Shown: positions 1 to 5,763 of the stretch, piece by piece
How positions within the stretch are numbered: position 1 is the first letter of the stretch
How the letters are laid out: the number at the start of each line of letters is the position of its first letter
NCBI GenBank assembly: GCA_903892365.1
Contig: CAITIF010000403.1
Span: forward strand, 1 to 8,191
Length of the DNA: 8,191 nt
Reading direction: 5' to 3'
Source of the DNA: an uncultured Pirellula sp.
GTDB taxonomy: Bacteria > Planctomycetota > Planctomycetia > Pirellulales > Pirellulaceae
The notes under the pieces: model-generated
Told to the model about the DNA's origin: nothing
The model's database searches: none
The model's input: the letters and a program-made list of their open reading frames with translations, nothing else
Program-made: the position numbers and the translations under genes

Positions 1-1
1 T

Positions 2-473
2 TCAATGGATTTTGCTATGAAACGGATGAAGGACTTTCCAAGTTAGTGGTTCGAATAGCGAGAGCCTTTGGAAAACATCTTTCGAAAACAAGGTGTCGCC
101 CCCAATCAAATTGTTGGATGACGCAAGGAATGCGACCTTTCTGCCATCGCCACTGATTGCTGGCGATTCGCTTGCTGAGTTCGCTTGTTGAATCGATATT
201 GAAACACTTGCCCGATCGACACTCCCAGATTGCATGTCATAGACGAACACATTGGCGACAACGTTGGTATCACCGGCAATCAGACTGATTGTGTTGAAAA
301 GGTACGCGACACGTTGGCCATCGCGACTGATGGCAGGGGAGAAGCTGATCTCTGTACGGCCGGCGAAATCGCGAGCACGACTTGCGATCCCTCCGACAAA
401 GTTGGACGCAACCGTAGTGTTTCGGATGCTGGAGTTACTTGTGGAGCAGGAAACAGGTACATTCGTAGAGTCC
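2..473 (-). pseudogene. Remnant of a TolB/PD40-type beta-propeller protein gene
   Basis: The minus strand is open from just after a TAG at 471-473 down to a TGA at 2-4, about 155 codons. It reads as two tandem propeller blades: a blade with SPAISRDGQRVAYLF then LIAGDTN and NVFVYD, followed by a second with SPAISGDGRKVAFLAS, NLIGGDT and KDVF. This spacing of S-P-x-I-S-x-DG-x-x-VA(Y/F), GDT and DVF is typical of TolB-like/PD40 repeats in large secreted planctomycete proteins. No ATG start precedes the repeats; the first usable start is a GTG at 248-250, inside the first blade. The second blade breaks off into unrelated sequence after KDVFQR and soon stops. It therefore looks like an internal fragment that has lost both ends. 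The family match is fairly secure; the pseudogene status is inferred. A sequencing or assembly error hiding a longer gene is possible but would need at least two faults. Confidence 0.5.
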
Positions 474-775
474 TAGTAGAGGGCACGGGAAAACCTTGCA
501 AAACTAGCACGCTGCATGGCTTGCCCCGAGCTTCACGGTGCGACGTTGCATTACTAAAGAGAGAAACATACCATTCTCAAAAAAGCGGTGCGAACCATTG
601 GCGAAGATACACGAACTGGCCTACTACGACGCAAAGAAATTCAGTCGGTCTTCTCATCGCGGAAGTCGATTTGGGGTATAACCGAATGATTCACGCCAGT
701 CCGATCTGATGCACAATTGGATAGACCTTGCGACAATCGCTGTGGCGACTCCTCCAACCCATAGGGAATGATCCA
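474..775. other. Intergenic stretch with no gene recognised
   Basis: No reading frame here resembles a known protein, and no tRNA, repeat array or convincing promoter was seen. It separates the propeller remnant (minus strand) from the DUF1080 gene (plus strand). A purine-rich ribosome binding site for the DUF1080 gene lies at its right end (AGGGA at 763-767). Confidence 0.5.
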
Positions 776-1516
776 ATGCGAACAGTACTTCTCGCATTCT
801 TGTTGATTCTTTGGTCGACGCATGGTTATTGCCAGTTGCCAGCCGATGCACTGCCTGATGGCGTTCAATTCCAATCGCTGTTGAACGGGAAGGATCTGTC
901 CGGATGGGACGGGGACCCGCGGTTGTGGTCTGTGCAAGATGGCGTGGTACGTGGCGAAACCACCACCGAGAAAGTCGCCAAAGGGAACACTTTTCTTATT
1001 TGGAAAGGGGGACCGATTCGAGATTTCGCGATCCGAGTGACCTTCCGCTGTAATGCAACCAATAATTCCGGCATTCAATACCGTTCCAAGCATATCACTT
1101 CCCCGGACGCACCAAACCCTTGGGTTGTCCGTGGGTACCAGCATGAACTGCGAAACGAAGTCACTCTCCCCAACGTCAGCGGGTTCATTTACGACGAAGG
1201 AGGAAAGCGGGGCCGTTTGTGCTTGTTGGGGGAAAAGGCAATTTGGTCTGCTGAAGGCAAAAAAGTGCTCGCCAATCTAATCTCCCCCTCGGAATTTCAA
1301 CAGCTGTTTCATCTAGACGACTGGAATGATGTCATGATTATTGCCAAGGGAAACAATCTCCAGCACTACTTGAACAACCAGCTTGTTTTGGAATTTTCCG
1401 ACAACGAGCCCAAATTAGCAATTCCAGAGGGAATCATCGCGTTGCAACTACACGCAGGAAAACCGATGTGGGCCGAGTTCAAGAACATAGAACTTGCAAC
1501 GTGGACCAGCGAATAG
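776..1516 (+). CDS. Secreted DUF1080 (3-keto-disaccharide hydrolase domain) protein
   Basis: This 246-residue protein has an N-terminal signal peptide (MRTVLLAFLLILWSTHGYCQ, no clear lipobox) and then one DUF1080/PF06439 domain filling the rest. Family hallmarks in order: FQSLLNGKDLSGW at about 32-44, W-S-V-Q-DGVVRG at 51-60, NSGIQYRS at 97-104, GYQHEL at 120-125, GFIYDEGGKRG at 136-146, and the closing IALQLHAGKP...AEFKNIEL at 221-240. The domain is a concanavalin-like beta-sandwich; members are linked to hydrolysis of 3-keto-glycosides or to sugar binding. Substrate cannot be read from the sequence, and export to the periplasm or cell surface is inferred from the leader. The ATG at 776 is chosen because it begins the signal peptide and has AGGGA 8 bases upstream; a TTG at 728 in frame would bury the signal. 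It is probably a separate transcription unit from the ribosomal cluster. Confidence 0.9.
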   Translation: MRTVLLAFLLILWSTHGYCQLPADALPDGVQFQSLLNGKDLSGWDGDPRLWSVQDGVVRGETTTEKVAKGNTFLIWKGGPIRDFAIRVTFRCNATNNSGIQYRSKHITSPDAPNPWVVRGYQHELRNEVTLPNVSGFIYDEGGKRGRLCLLGEKAIWSAEGKKVLANLISPSEFQQLFHLDDWNDVMIIAKGNNLQHYLNNQLVLEFSDNEPKLAIPEGIIALQLHAGKPMWAEFKNIELATWTSE

Positions 1517-1517
1517 C

Positions 1518-1561
1518 AGGGGCGTCTACAGTTTTCGAAGCGGAAAAACGAACGTACCCCT
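1518..1561 (+). terminator. Possible terminator hairpin after the DUF1080 gene
   Basis: Immediately after the TAG, AGGGG (1518-1522) can pair with CCCCT (1557-1561) and CGT (1523-1525) with ACG (1552-1554), leaving a two-base bulge. An inner GTTTT (1531-1535) can pair with AAAAC (1545-1549). There is no T-tract behind it, so it is not a textbook intrinsic terminator and could equally be a 3'-end stabilising structure. Confidence 0.28.
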
Positions 1562-1816
1562 AGCAGCTTTCCTAAAAAAACGGATAACGAAACTGAATCC
1601 GGTAAGACTCATCCCAAATTCGGCAAGATAGGTAAGCAATACGGATTCATCGAGGCCAGTCGGGGTAAACACGGCGAATACCGCCAGTTTCCTAACAGAC
1701 TCGGAAAAATACGGTCGATACAGCAAAACCCTGGCAAAAAGCAATGCGAACTGCCCCCTGAAAAGGCGATTTCGCAAAGAAAACCACCGGGAACAAGCAA
1801 AAACAAAGATTTGGCG

Positions 1817-1845
1817 TTGACGACAAATACTCTCCTCCATATCTT
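1817..1845 (+). promoter_or_regulatory. Candidate sigma70-type promoter for the ribosomal operon
   Basis: TTGACG (1817-1822) is a 5/6 match to the -35 consensus and lies exactly 17 bases before TATCTT (1840-1845), a 4/6 match to the -10 consensus. Transcription would begin near 1852, giving a leader of about 85 bases before the rpsJ GTG that includes the 1886-1902 hairpin. It is the best match I found in the leader, but promoter consensus in planctomycetes is poorly fixed, so this is only a candidate. Confidence 0.35.
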
Positions 1846-1885
1846 TTCCCCTCCCACGTTCGTCGTAGGGCTTGATTTTGCAGAT

Positions 1886-1902
1886 CCTCTTTAACCAAGA
1901 GG
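1886..1902 (+). promoter_or_regulatory. Perfect 6-bp hairpin in the rpsJ leader
   Basis: CCTCTT (1886-1891), loop TAACC, AAGAGG (1897-1902). The stem is perfect and ends 34 bases before the rpsJ start codon. It falls in the predicted 5' leader, where S10 operons of other bacteria can carry ribosomal-protein-responsive elements (for example L4 control in E. coli). A regulatory role here is inferred from position only. Confidence 0.35.
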
Positions 1903-1936
1903 CCAGTTTTCGACTCAACCAAGGCAGATAATCACC

Positions 1937-2260
1937 GTGTCCGGATCGCATGAAGTCATCAGAATTCGTATGGAAGCTTATGATCATGCTGTGTTGGACC
2001 AGAGCGCATTGGAAATAGTGGAAACCGCCAAGCGGACCCACTCCGAAGTGCACGGGCCGATTCCATTGCCAACTCGGATTGAGCGGTACACGGTACTTTC
2101 GGGACCGAATATCGATAAGAAGGCTCGTCAGCAATTTGAAATTCGAACACACAAGCGTTTGATTGACATTAAGCAAGCAACTGCACGAACGATCGAAGCT
2201 CTAAACAAATTGAGCTTGCCAGCCGGTGTTGACATTAAGATCAAGGCAACATCGCGGTAG
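1937..2260 (+). CDS. rpsJ: Small-subunit ribosomal protein S10
   Basis: S10 belongs to the 30S head and, in bacteria that have it, also joins NusB in transcription antitermination. The 107-residue product matches S10 end to end: [10 protein letters not shown], then [24 protein letters not shown], and [11 protein letters not shown], ending with the AGVDIKIK strand. Length is close to the usual 102-105. The start is the GTG at 1937; the frame is closed by a TAA at 1892-1894, and the next in-frame ATG (1970) would cut into the first conserved strand. Only a weak AAGG (1921-1924), 12 bases away, could serve as ribosome binding site. It is the first gene of the cluster. The gap to rplC is unusually long at 169 bases and structured, so rpsJ may be expressed partly apart from the rest. 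Confidence 0.97.
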   Translation: MSGSHEVIRIRMEAYDHAVLDQSALEIVETAKRTHSEVHGPIPLPTRIERYTVLSGPNIDKKARQQFEIRTHKRLIDIKQATARTIEALNKLSLPAGVDIKIKATSR

Positions 2261-2337
2261 GAAATTAACGCTTAAACGGCATCCATCAGGTTTTCCCCAT
2301 ATGAAACGGAAGCCCTGAAGGTAACTATCGACTTAGA

Positions 2338-2370
2338 CCTGCAAACTGCGTCAATCGCTATCTTTGCAGG
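2338..2370 (+). promoter_or_regulatory. Stem-loop in the long rpsJ-rplC gap
   Basis: CCTGCAAA (2338-2345) and TTTGCAGG (2363-2370) form a perfect 8-bp inverted repeat around a 17-base loop. Within the loop GCG (2348-2350) can pair with CGC (2356-2358). The element sits about 60 bases before the rplC start in a 169-base gap, the longest in the cluster. It could be a ribosomal-protein binding site, an RNase processing site or part of an attenuator; the sequence does not say which. Confidence 0.4.
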
Positions 2371-2373
2371 GTT

Positions 2374-2390
2374 CCCTAGCGGGTTTGTTT
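2374..2390 (+). terminator. Weak attenuator-like hairpin with T-rich tail before rplC
   Basis: CCC (2374-2376), loop TAGC, GGG (2381-2383), followed directly by TTTGTTT (2384-2390). The stem is only 3 bp, so alone it would be inefficient. It follows the stronger 2338-2370 stem-loop by three bases, and the two together might act as a partial terminator or attenuator between rpsJ and rplC. Confidence 0.18.
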
Positions 2391-2429
2391 GATGAGTCCT
2401 TCACGGTCACGATTTACGGAATAAAACGA

Positions 2430-3116
2430 ATGAGCAAAGGTATTCTCGGCCGCAAGGTCGGTATGACGCAAGTGTATGAACAGGACGGAAGAGCAGTCCC
2501 TGTTACAGTCATTCAGGCTGGACCTTGCCATGTTCTTCAGGTGAAAACCGTCGATCGTGATGGATATGAAGCAGTTCAATTAGGCTTTCTTGACAAGCCT
2601 AGACGTTTGGCCTCTCGTGCAGAGCGTGGTCAAGTCGCAGCTATTTCGAGCAAGCGATCCAACAAGCTGAAGGACGCCGGTGTTGCCGCGGTTGAAAAGC
2701 CGGAGTGTGAGCCAAAGCGTTTTGTTCGCGAATTCCGCGGACCGGTAACTGACGCTGTGGGTGCGGAAATCAAAGTGACTGTGCTGGAAGGCATGAAGTC
2801 GGTTGATGTTACTGGTATCTCCAAGGGTTGTGGTTTCTCCGGATGGATGAAGCGACACAACTACGCCGGTCAGCGAGCAACGCACGGTGTAAAGAAGGTT
2901 CACCGACATCCTGGTGGTACCAGTGCTGGTACTTACCCTGGACGAGTTCGCAAGGGGAAAAAGGGTGCGGGTCAGTACGGTAATGACCGGATCACGATGC
3001 GAAATCTTAAGGTTGTTCGCATTGACAGCGAAAACAATCTTCTTTTGGTTCGGGGCGCGATTCCTGGTCCGAACGGCGGATACGTGATGATTCGCGAAAC
3101 GAACAAAGTCGGCTAA
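2430..3116 (+). CDS. rplC: Large-subunit ribosomal protein L3
   Basis: L3 is an early-assembling 23S rRNA binder whose long loop reaches towards the peptidyl-transferase centre. The 228-residue product opens with GILGRKVGMTQVY and has the VDVTGISKGCGFSGWMKRHN block (about 126-144), RATHG (149-153), and the C-terminal DRITMRNLKVVRID and LLLVRGAIPGPNGG stretches. The start is the ATG at 2430, where L3 homology begins; the frame is open back to a TTG at 2364, but the 22 extra residues are unlike L3. A weak GGA 9 bases upstream could be the ribosome binding site. The product is somewhat longer than E. coli L3 (209), mainly through insertion in residues 60-100. The central loop reads PGGTSAGTYPGRV where E. 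coli has PGSIGQNQTPGKV, so the glutamine methylated by PrmB in E. coli (Q150) is replaced by Thr168. Confidence 0.97.
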   Translation: MSKGILGRKVGMTQVYEQDGRAVPVTVIQAGPCHVLQVKTVDRDGYEAVQLGFLDKPRRLASRAERGQVAAISSKRSNKLKDAGVAAVEKPECEPKRFVREFRGPVTDAVGAEIKVTVLEGMKSVDVTGISKGCGFSGWMKRHNYAGQRATHGVKKVHRHPGGTSAGTYPGRVRKGKKGAGQYGNDRITMRNLKVVRIDSENNLLLVRGAIPGPNGGYVMIRETNKVG

Positions 3117-3141
3117 GGCATTACTGAAACAAGTTATCTGT

Positions 3142-3158
3142 CGCAGGCTTTACCTGCG
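3142..3158 (+). promoter_or_regulatory. Perfect hairpin between rplC and rplD
   Basis: CGCAGG (3142-3147), loop CTTTA, CCTGCG (3153-3158): a perfect GC-rich 6-bp stem with a 5-base loop, centred in the 68-base gap. It is followed by GGGGCAAAAACT rather than a T-tract, so intrinsic termination is unlikely. An mRNA processing site, a protein-binding hairpin or translational control of rplD are possible readings. Confidence 0.38.
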
Positions 3159-3184
3159 GGGGCAAAAACTAGGCGTAACTGAAG

Positions 3185-3814
3185 ATGACAACACTACCAA
3201 TTTATGACATGTCCGGAGCAAAAGTGGGCGATTACGAAATCGACCCAGCTGTTCTGGCCCCACGAGTGAGCAAGCAATTGCTTCACGACGTCGTGGTGAT
3301 GTACTTGGCAAATGCCCGTCAGGGAAGCAACAAGACCAAGTCCCGTGGCGAAGTGTCCGGCTCGACCAAGAAGATGTACAAGCAAAAGGGCACTGGTAAC
3401 GCTCGTATGGGTGCCAAGCGAACTCCGGTTCGTCGAGGTGGTGGTCATGCGAACGCTCGTCAGCCAAGATCCTATTACTACCGTTTGCCACGCAAGGCCG
3501 TTCAGGCTGCCACGCGAATGGCAATCGCAGCGAAGATTTCTTCGGGCTCGGTTATGATCGTCGATCAGTACAAGATGGACGCTCCGAAGACAAAGACATT
3601 GGCGTCGGCGTTCAAGGCCATTGGCTTGGAAGGTCAGACCAAGACTCTTGTGACGAACGGTTTGGATAAGAACATTTATCTGAGCGGCCGCAACATCCAG
3701 GGTTTGACAGTAAGTCCTGTTACAGATTTGAATGCGTTGATTATCTTGCGACCTCGAAAAGTGGTTGTAACGAAGGACGCAATGGATTGGCTGAAGTCGC
3801 GAACCAGTGCGTAA
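3185..3814 (+). CDS. rplD: Large-subunit ribosomal protein L4
   Basis: L4 binds 23S rRNA early in assembly and its extended loop lines the constriction of the peptide exit tunnel; in E. coli it also represses its own operon. The 209-residue protein shows the family core: KTKSRGEVSGSTKKMYKQKGTG (51-71), an Arg/Gly-rich loop to about 104, and the C-terminal Rossmann-like part with SGSVMIVDQ and the repeated L-x-x-LG/ALIILRP pattern. Length is normal (about 200-210). The loop is atypical: KGTGNARMGAKRTPVRRGGG instead of the common KGTGRARxGSxxxPxWxGGG, placing Asn72 where E. coli has Arg67. The start is the ATG at 3185; no strong ribosome binding site precedes it. Whether it regulates this operon cannot be told, but hairpins lie upstream of rpsJ, rplC and rplD. 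Confidence 0.97.
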   Translation: MTTLPIYDMSGAKVGDYEIDPAVLAPRVSKQLLHDVVVMYLANARQGSNKTKSRGEVSGSTKKMYKQKGTGNARMGAKRTPVRRGGGHANARQPRSYYYRLPRKAVQAATRMAIAAKISSGSVMIVDQYKMDAPKTKTLASAFKAIGLEGQTKTLVTNGLDKNIYLSGRNIQGLTVSPVTDLNALIILRPRKVVVTKDAMDWLKSRTSA

Positions 3815-3863
3815 GGTCAATCGGAAGTAGCTCAAGACAACAACGATTAAGTTGGTAATGAAA

Positions 3864-4175
3864 ATGGCAAAGCAACCACCAAAAAGCAAAATTGTTCTGA
3901 CACCGCATCAAGTAGTGCTCCGCACGCTTGTAACGGAAAAGGGCGTACACAAAGCAACTCGTCACAATCGATATGCCTTCGAAGTGAATCCGTTAGCGGA
4001 CAAGACCGATATCAAGGCTGCGATTGAAGAGTTGTTCAATGTAAAGGTTGTTGCGGTTGCAACACAAAATCGACAAGGTAAGTCTCGGCGATACAAGCAA
4101 AAGCTTGGTGTCACCAAATCGTGGAAGAAGGCTATTGTGAAGCTCAGTGATGAGCACAAGATTGACTTCTTCTAG
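3864..4175 (+). CDS. rplW: Large-subunit ribosomal protein L23
   Basis: L23 sits at the tunnel exit and docks trigger factor and SRP. With the ATG at 3864 the product is 103 residues: a lysine-rich tail, LRTLVTEKGVHKA (19-31, containing the Glu equivalent to the trigger-factor contact E18 of E. coli), YAFEVNPLADKTDIKAAIEELFNVKVV (37-63), then a basic loop and SWKKAIVKL (86-94). Start choice is uncertain: an ATG at 3858 would add two residues (MK) and a TTG at 3852 four. ATG 3864 is preferred because the only purine-rich stretch, GTTGG at 3851-3855, is then 8 bases away. The gap to rplD is 49 bases. It ends DFF, close to the usual family end. Confidence 0.95.
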   Translation: MAKQPPKSKIVLTPHQVVLRTLVTEKGVHKATRHNRYAFEVNPLADKTDIKAAIEELFNVKVVAVATQNRQGKSRRYKQKLGVTKSWKKAIVKLSDEHKIDFF

Positions 4176-4212
4176 GATCAGCCTTCGTAAAAGACTAAAT
4201 TAGGACACAAGC

Positions 4213-5070
4213 ATGGGAATTCGAGTATACAAGCCAACATCAGCCGGAAGAAGAAATTCTTCGGTTAGCGATTTCGCTGAGTTGACGCCTGGTGCCAAGC
4301 CAGAGAAGAGTCTGCTTAAGCGATTGAAGCGACATGGTGGGCGAAACAACCAAGGTTTCATCACAGCACGACATCGTGGTGGTGGACACAAGCAGATGTA
4401 TCGCATCATCGACTTCAAGCGAATGAAGGATGGTGTTTCGGCCAAAGTGGATTCGATTCAGTACGACCCGAATCGTTCGGCTCGGATTGCGTTATTGCAC
4501 TATGCAGACGGTACCAAGACCTACATTTTGGCACCAGACGGGTTGAAGGCTGGAGCAACGTTGGTGAATGGCCCTGAGGCAGCACCCGTGTTGGGGAACT
4601 GCCTTCCAATGCGGAACATTCCACCAGGGACTGAAGTATGTTGCGTTGAGATGACGCCAGGCCGTGGAGCAGCTCTATGCCGCTCTGCAGGATCCTCCGC
4701 CGTCTTGATGGCACGTGAATCGGGATGGGCTCAGTTGCAGTTGCCAAGCGGTGAAGTGCGACGCGTTCCGATTCAATGCCGTGCGACCATCGGAAAGATG
4801 AGCAATCCTGACCACGACGCGATCCGAATCGGTAAAGCCGGTCGAAATCGTTGGAAGGGTTGGAGACCTCATGTTCGCGGTACAGCAATGAATCCGGTTG
4901 ATCACCCTCACGGTGGTGGTGAAGGACGAACGAAGGGTGGTCGCCACCCAGTGAGTCCGACTGGCAAGTTGGCGAAGGGTGGTTTCACTCGACGTCCTCG
5001 AAAGCCAAGCAATACTGCAATTATTCGTCGACGCAAGTCGGTTCGTTACGGTCAATTGAAACTGAGATAG
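4213..5070 (+). CDS. rplB: Large-subunit ribosomal protein L2
   Basis: L2 is a core 50S protein needed for subunit joining and close to the peptidyl-transferase centre. The 285-residue product is collinear with the family: N-terminal [10 protein letters not shown], the RNA-binding region [21 protein letters not shown] (44-64), the OB-fold and SH3-like domains (about 70-200), the [10 protein letters not shown] segment, and the hallmark [18 protein letters not shown] (222-239) with its functional histidines at 231 and 233. The C-terminus, after HPVSP, reads [18 protein letters not shown], somewhat different from the WGxxTKGxKTR of E. coli and Bacillus. The ATG at 4213 has a good AGGA (4202-4205) 7 bases upstream. 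It is 37 bases behind rplW and 24 before rpsS, so clearly in the operon. Confidence 0.98.
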   Translation: MGIRVYKPTSAGRRNSSVSDFAELTPGAKPEKSLLKRLKRHGGRNNQGFITARHRGGGHKQMYRIIDFKRMKDGVSAKVDSIQYDPNRSARIALLHYADGTKTYILAPDGLKAGATLVNGPEAAPVLGNCLPMRNIPPGTEVCCVEMTPGRGAALCRSAGSSAVLMARESGWAQLQLPSGEVRRVPIQCRATIGKMSNPDHDAIRIGKAGRNRWKGWRPHVRGTAMNPVDHPHGGGEGRTKGGRHPVSPTGKLAKGGFTRRPRKPSNTAIIRRRKSVRYGQLKLR

Positions 5071-5094
5071 TTTGCAAGGGAAGAGCTCTGACGT

Positions 5095-5367
5095 ATGGGA
5101 CGTTCGACAAAAAAGGGTCCGTTTGTAGACCCCAAGTTGTTTGCCAAGCTGCTTAAAGCACGCGAGAAGAACGACAGCCAGCCAATTACTACGTGGGCGC
5201 GTCGTTGCACGATCGTTCCTGAGTTTGTTGGCGCTACTTTCATGGTACATAACGGCAAGGCTCACCTTCGAGTCTTCGTTACCGAAGATATGGTCGGCCA
5301 CAAGCTCGGGGAATTCGCGCCAACGCGTACCTTCCGCGGGCACGGTGGCAAGGGCGGCAAGAAGTAA
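5095..5367 (+). CDS. rpsS: Small-subunit ribosomal protein S19
   Basis: S19 lies in the 30S head, pairs with S13 and touches the A-site tRNA side. The 90-residue product matches the family throughout: [12 protein letters not shown] at the start, [14 protein letters not shown] (33-46), [24 protein letters not shown] (51-74) and the near-invariant APTRTFRGH, ending in a Gly/Lys tail. Length is as expected. The ATG at 5095 is the conserved start; AGGGA (5077-5081) is 13 bases away, slightly distant, with GAAGAG closer. The spacing to rplB is 24 bases and to rplV 26. Confidence 0.98.
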   Translation: MGRSTKKGPFVDPKLFAKLLKAREKNDSQPITTWARRCTIVPEFVGATFMVHNGKAHLRVFVTEDMVGHKLGEFAPTRTFRGHGGKGGKK

Positions 5368-5393
5368 TCGTTTTTAGTTCATAGGAAACAATC

Positions 5394-5750
5394 ATGGCTT
5401 ACCGAGCCGTTCATCGTTACGCACGCATCAGTGCTAGAAAGGTCAGACCCCTGGCCGATTTAGTGCGTGGAAAGTTTGCGGACGAAGCACTGGAGATGCT
5501 TCGCTACCAACCCAACCGAGGAGCTCGGATGTTGGAGAAGGTCATCAAGAGTGCTGTTGGAAGTGCACAAGATATCGATCAGAATAGTGGTCGGTCGTAT
5601 GGAGCCGAAGAGCTTGTCGTGGTGGATGCTCGCATTGATGGCGGGCCGATCATGAAGCGTTTTCGTCCGATGTCGCGGGGGCAGGCGTTTACGATCCTCA
5701 AGCGATCCAGTCACATTTCCGTAGAACTCAAGAGACTCGAAGAGCTGTAG
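5394..5750 (+). CDS. rplV: Large-subunit ribosomal protein L22
   Basis: L22 binds several 23S domains and its beta-hairpin forms part of the exit-tunnel wall. The 118-residue product begins MAYRAVHRYARISARKVRPL and has DLVRGK, then ALEMLRY, the LEKVIKSAVGSAQ helix, and the hairpin with VDARIDGGPIMKRFRPMSRGQA. The MKR triplet (87-89), whose loss gives macrolide resistance in E. coli, is present. The final strand ILKRSSHISVEL is also as in the family. The ATG at 5394 follows AGGAA (5383-5387) at good spacing. The stop codon TAG (5748-5750) contributes to the AGGAAA that precedes rpsC, so the two are translationally close. Confidence 0.98.
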   Translation: MAYRAVHRYARISARKVRPLADLVRGKFADEALEMLRYQPNRGARMLEKVIKSAVGSAQDIDQNSGRSYGAEELVVVDARIDGGPIMKRFRPMSRGQAFTILKRSSHISVELKRLEEL

Positions 5751-5763
5751 GAAACGCTGCATT

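Larger units (their letters stand above)
1517..1936 (+). other. Long non-coding leader before the ribosomal cluster
   Basis: This 420-base stretch has no recognised gene. It contains a possible terminator hairpin for the DUF1080 gene at its left end, an 8-bp inverted repeat (TGAATCCG at 1594-1601, CGGATTCA at 1642-1649), a promoter candidate at 1817-1845 and a tight hairpin at 1886-1902. The frame following the DUF1080 stop stays open for 125 codons to a TAA at 1892-1894, and the opposite strand is also open, but neither translation resembles a known family. The likeliest role is termination of the upstream gene plus promoter and 5' leader of the ribosomal operon. Confidence 0.55.

Noticed and set aside
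230..709. 159-codon plus-strand reading frame
   Set aside because: It lies antisense to the propeller blades over much of its length, has no family resemblance and no ribosome binding site; it is a shadow of the repeat-coding strand.
1594..1649. 8-bp inverted repeat TGAATCCG/CGGATTCA in the leader
   Set aside because: The 40-base loop and lack of neighbouring signals give no functional reading; 8-bp repeats at this distance arise by chance.
1526..2176. 216-codon minus-strand reading frame spanning the leader and rpsJ
   Set aside because: It starts inside rpsJ on the opposite strand and its translation matches nothing I recognise; noted only as part of the stop-free leader.
2229..2256. Perfect TTGACA at the end of rpsJ as a promoter for rplC
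   Set aside because: No -10-like sequence occurs 16-18 bases downstream (the region is GC-rich TCGCGG), and TTGACATTAAG is also simply the codons for an IDIK/VDIK motif, seen twice in rpsJ.
2301..2318. Five-codon leader-peptide frame (MKRKP) in the rpsJ-rplC gap
   Set aside because: Too short to distinguish from chance, and its only upstream purine run (AGG at 2288-2290) is poorly spaced.
2364..2429. TTG start giving L3 a 22-residue N-terminal extension
   Set aside because: The TTG sits inside the stem at 2363-2370 and the extra residues do not resemble L3, whose conserved start is at 2430.
3194..3889. 231-codon minus-strand reading frame across rplD
   Set aside because: It is antisense to a clear L4 gene and has no protein-family features; long antisense frames are common opposite ribosomal genes with biased codon use.
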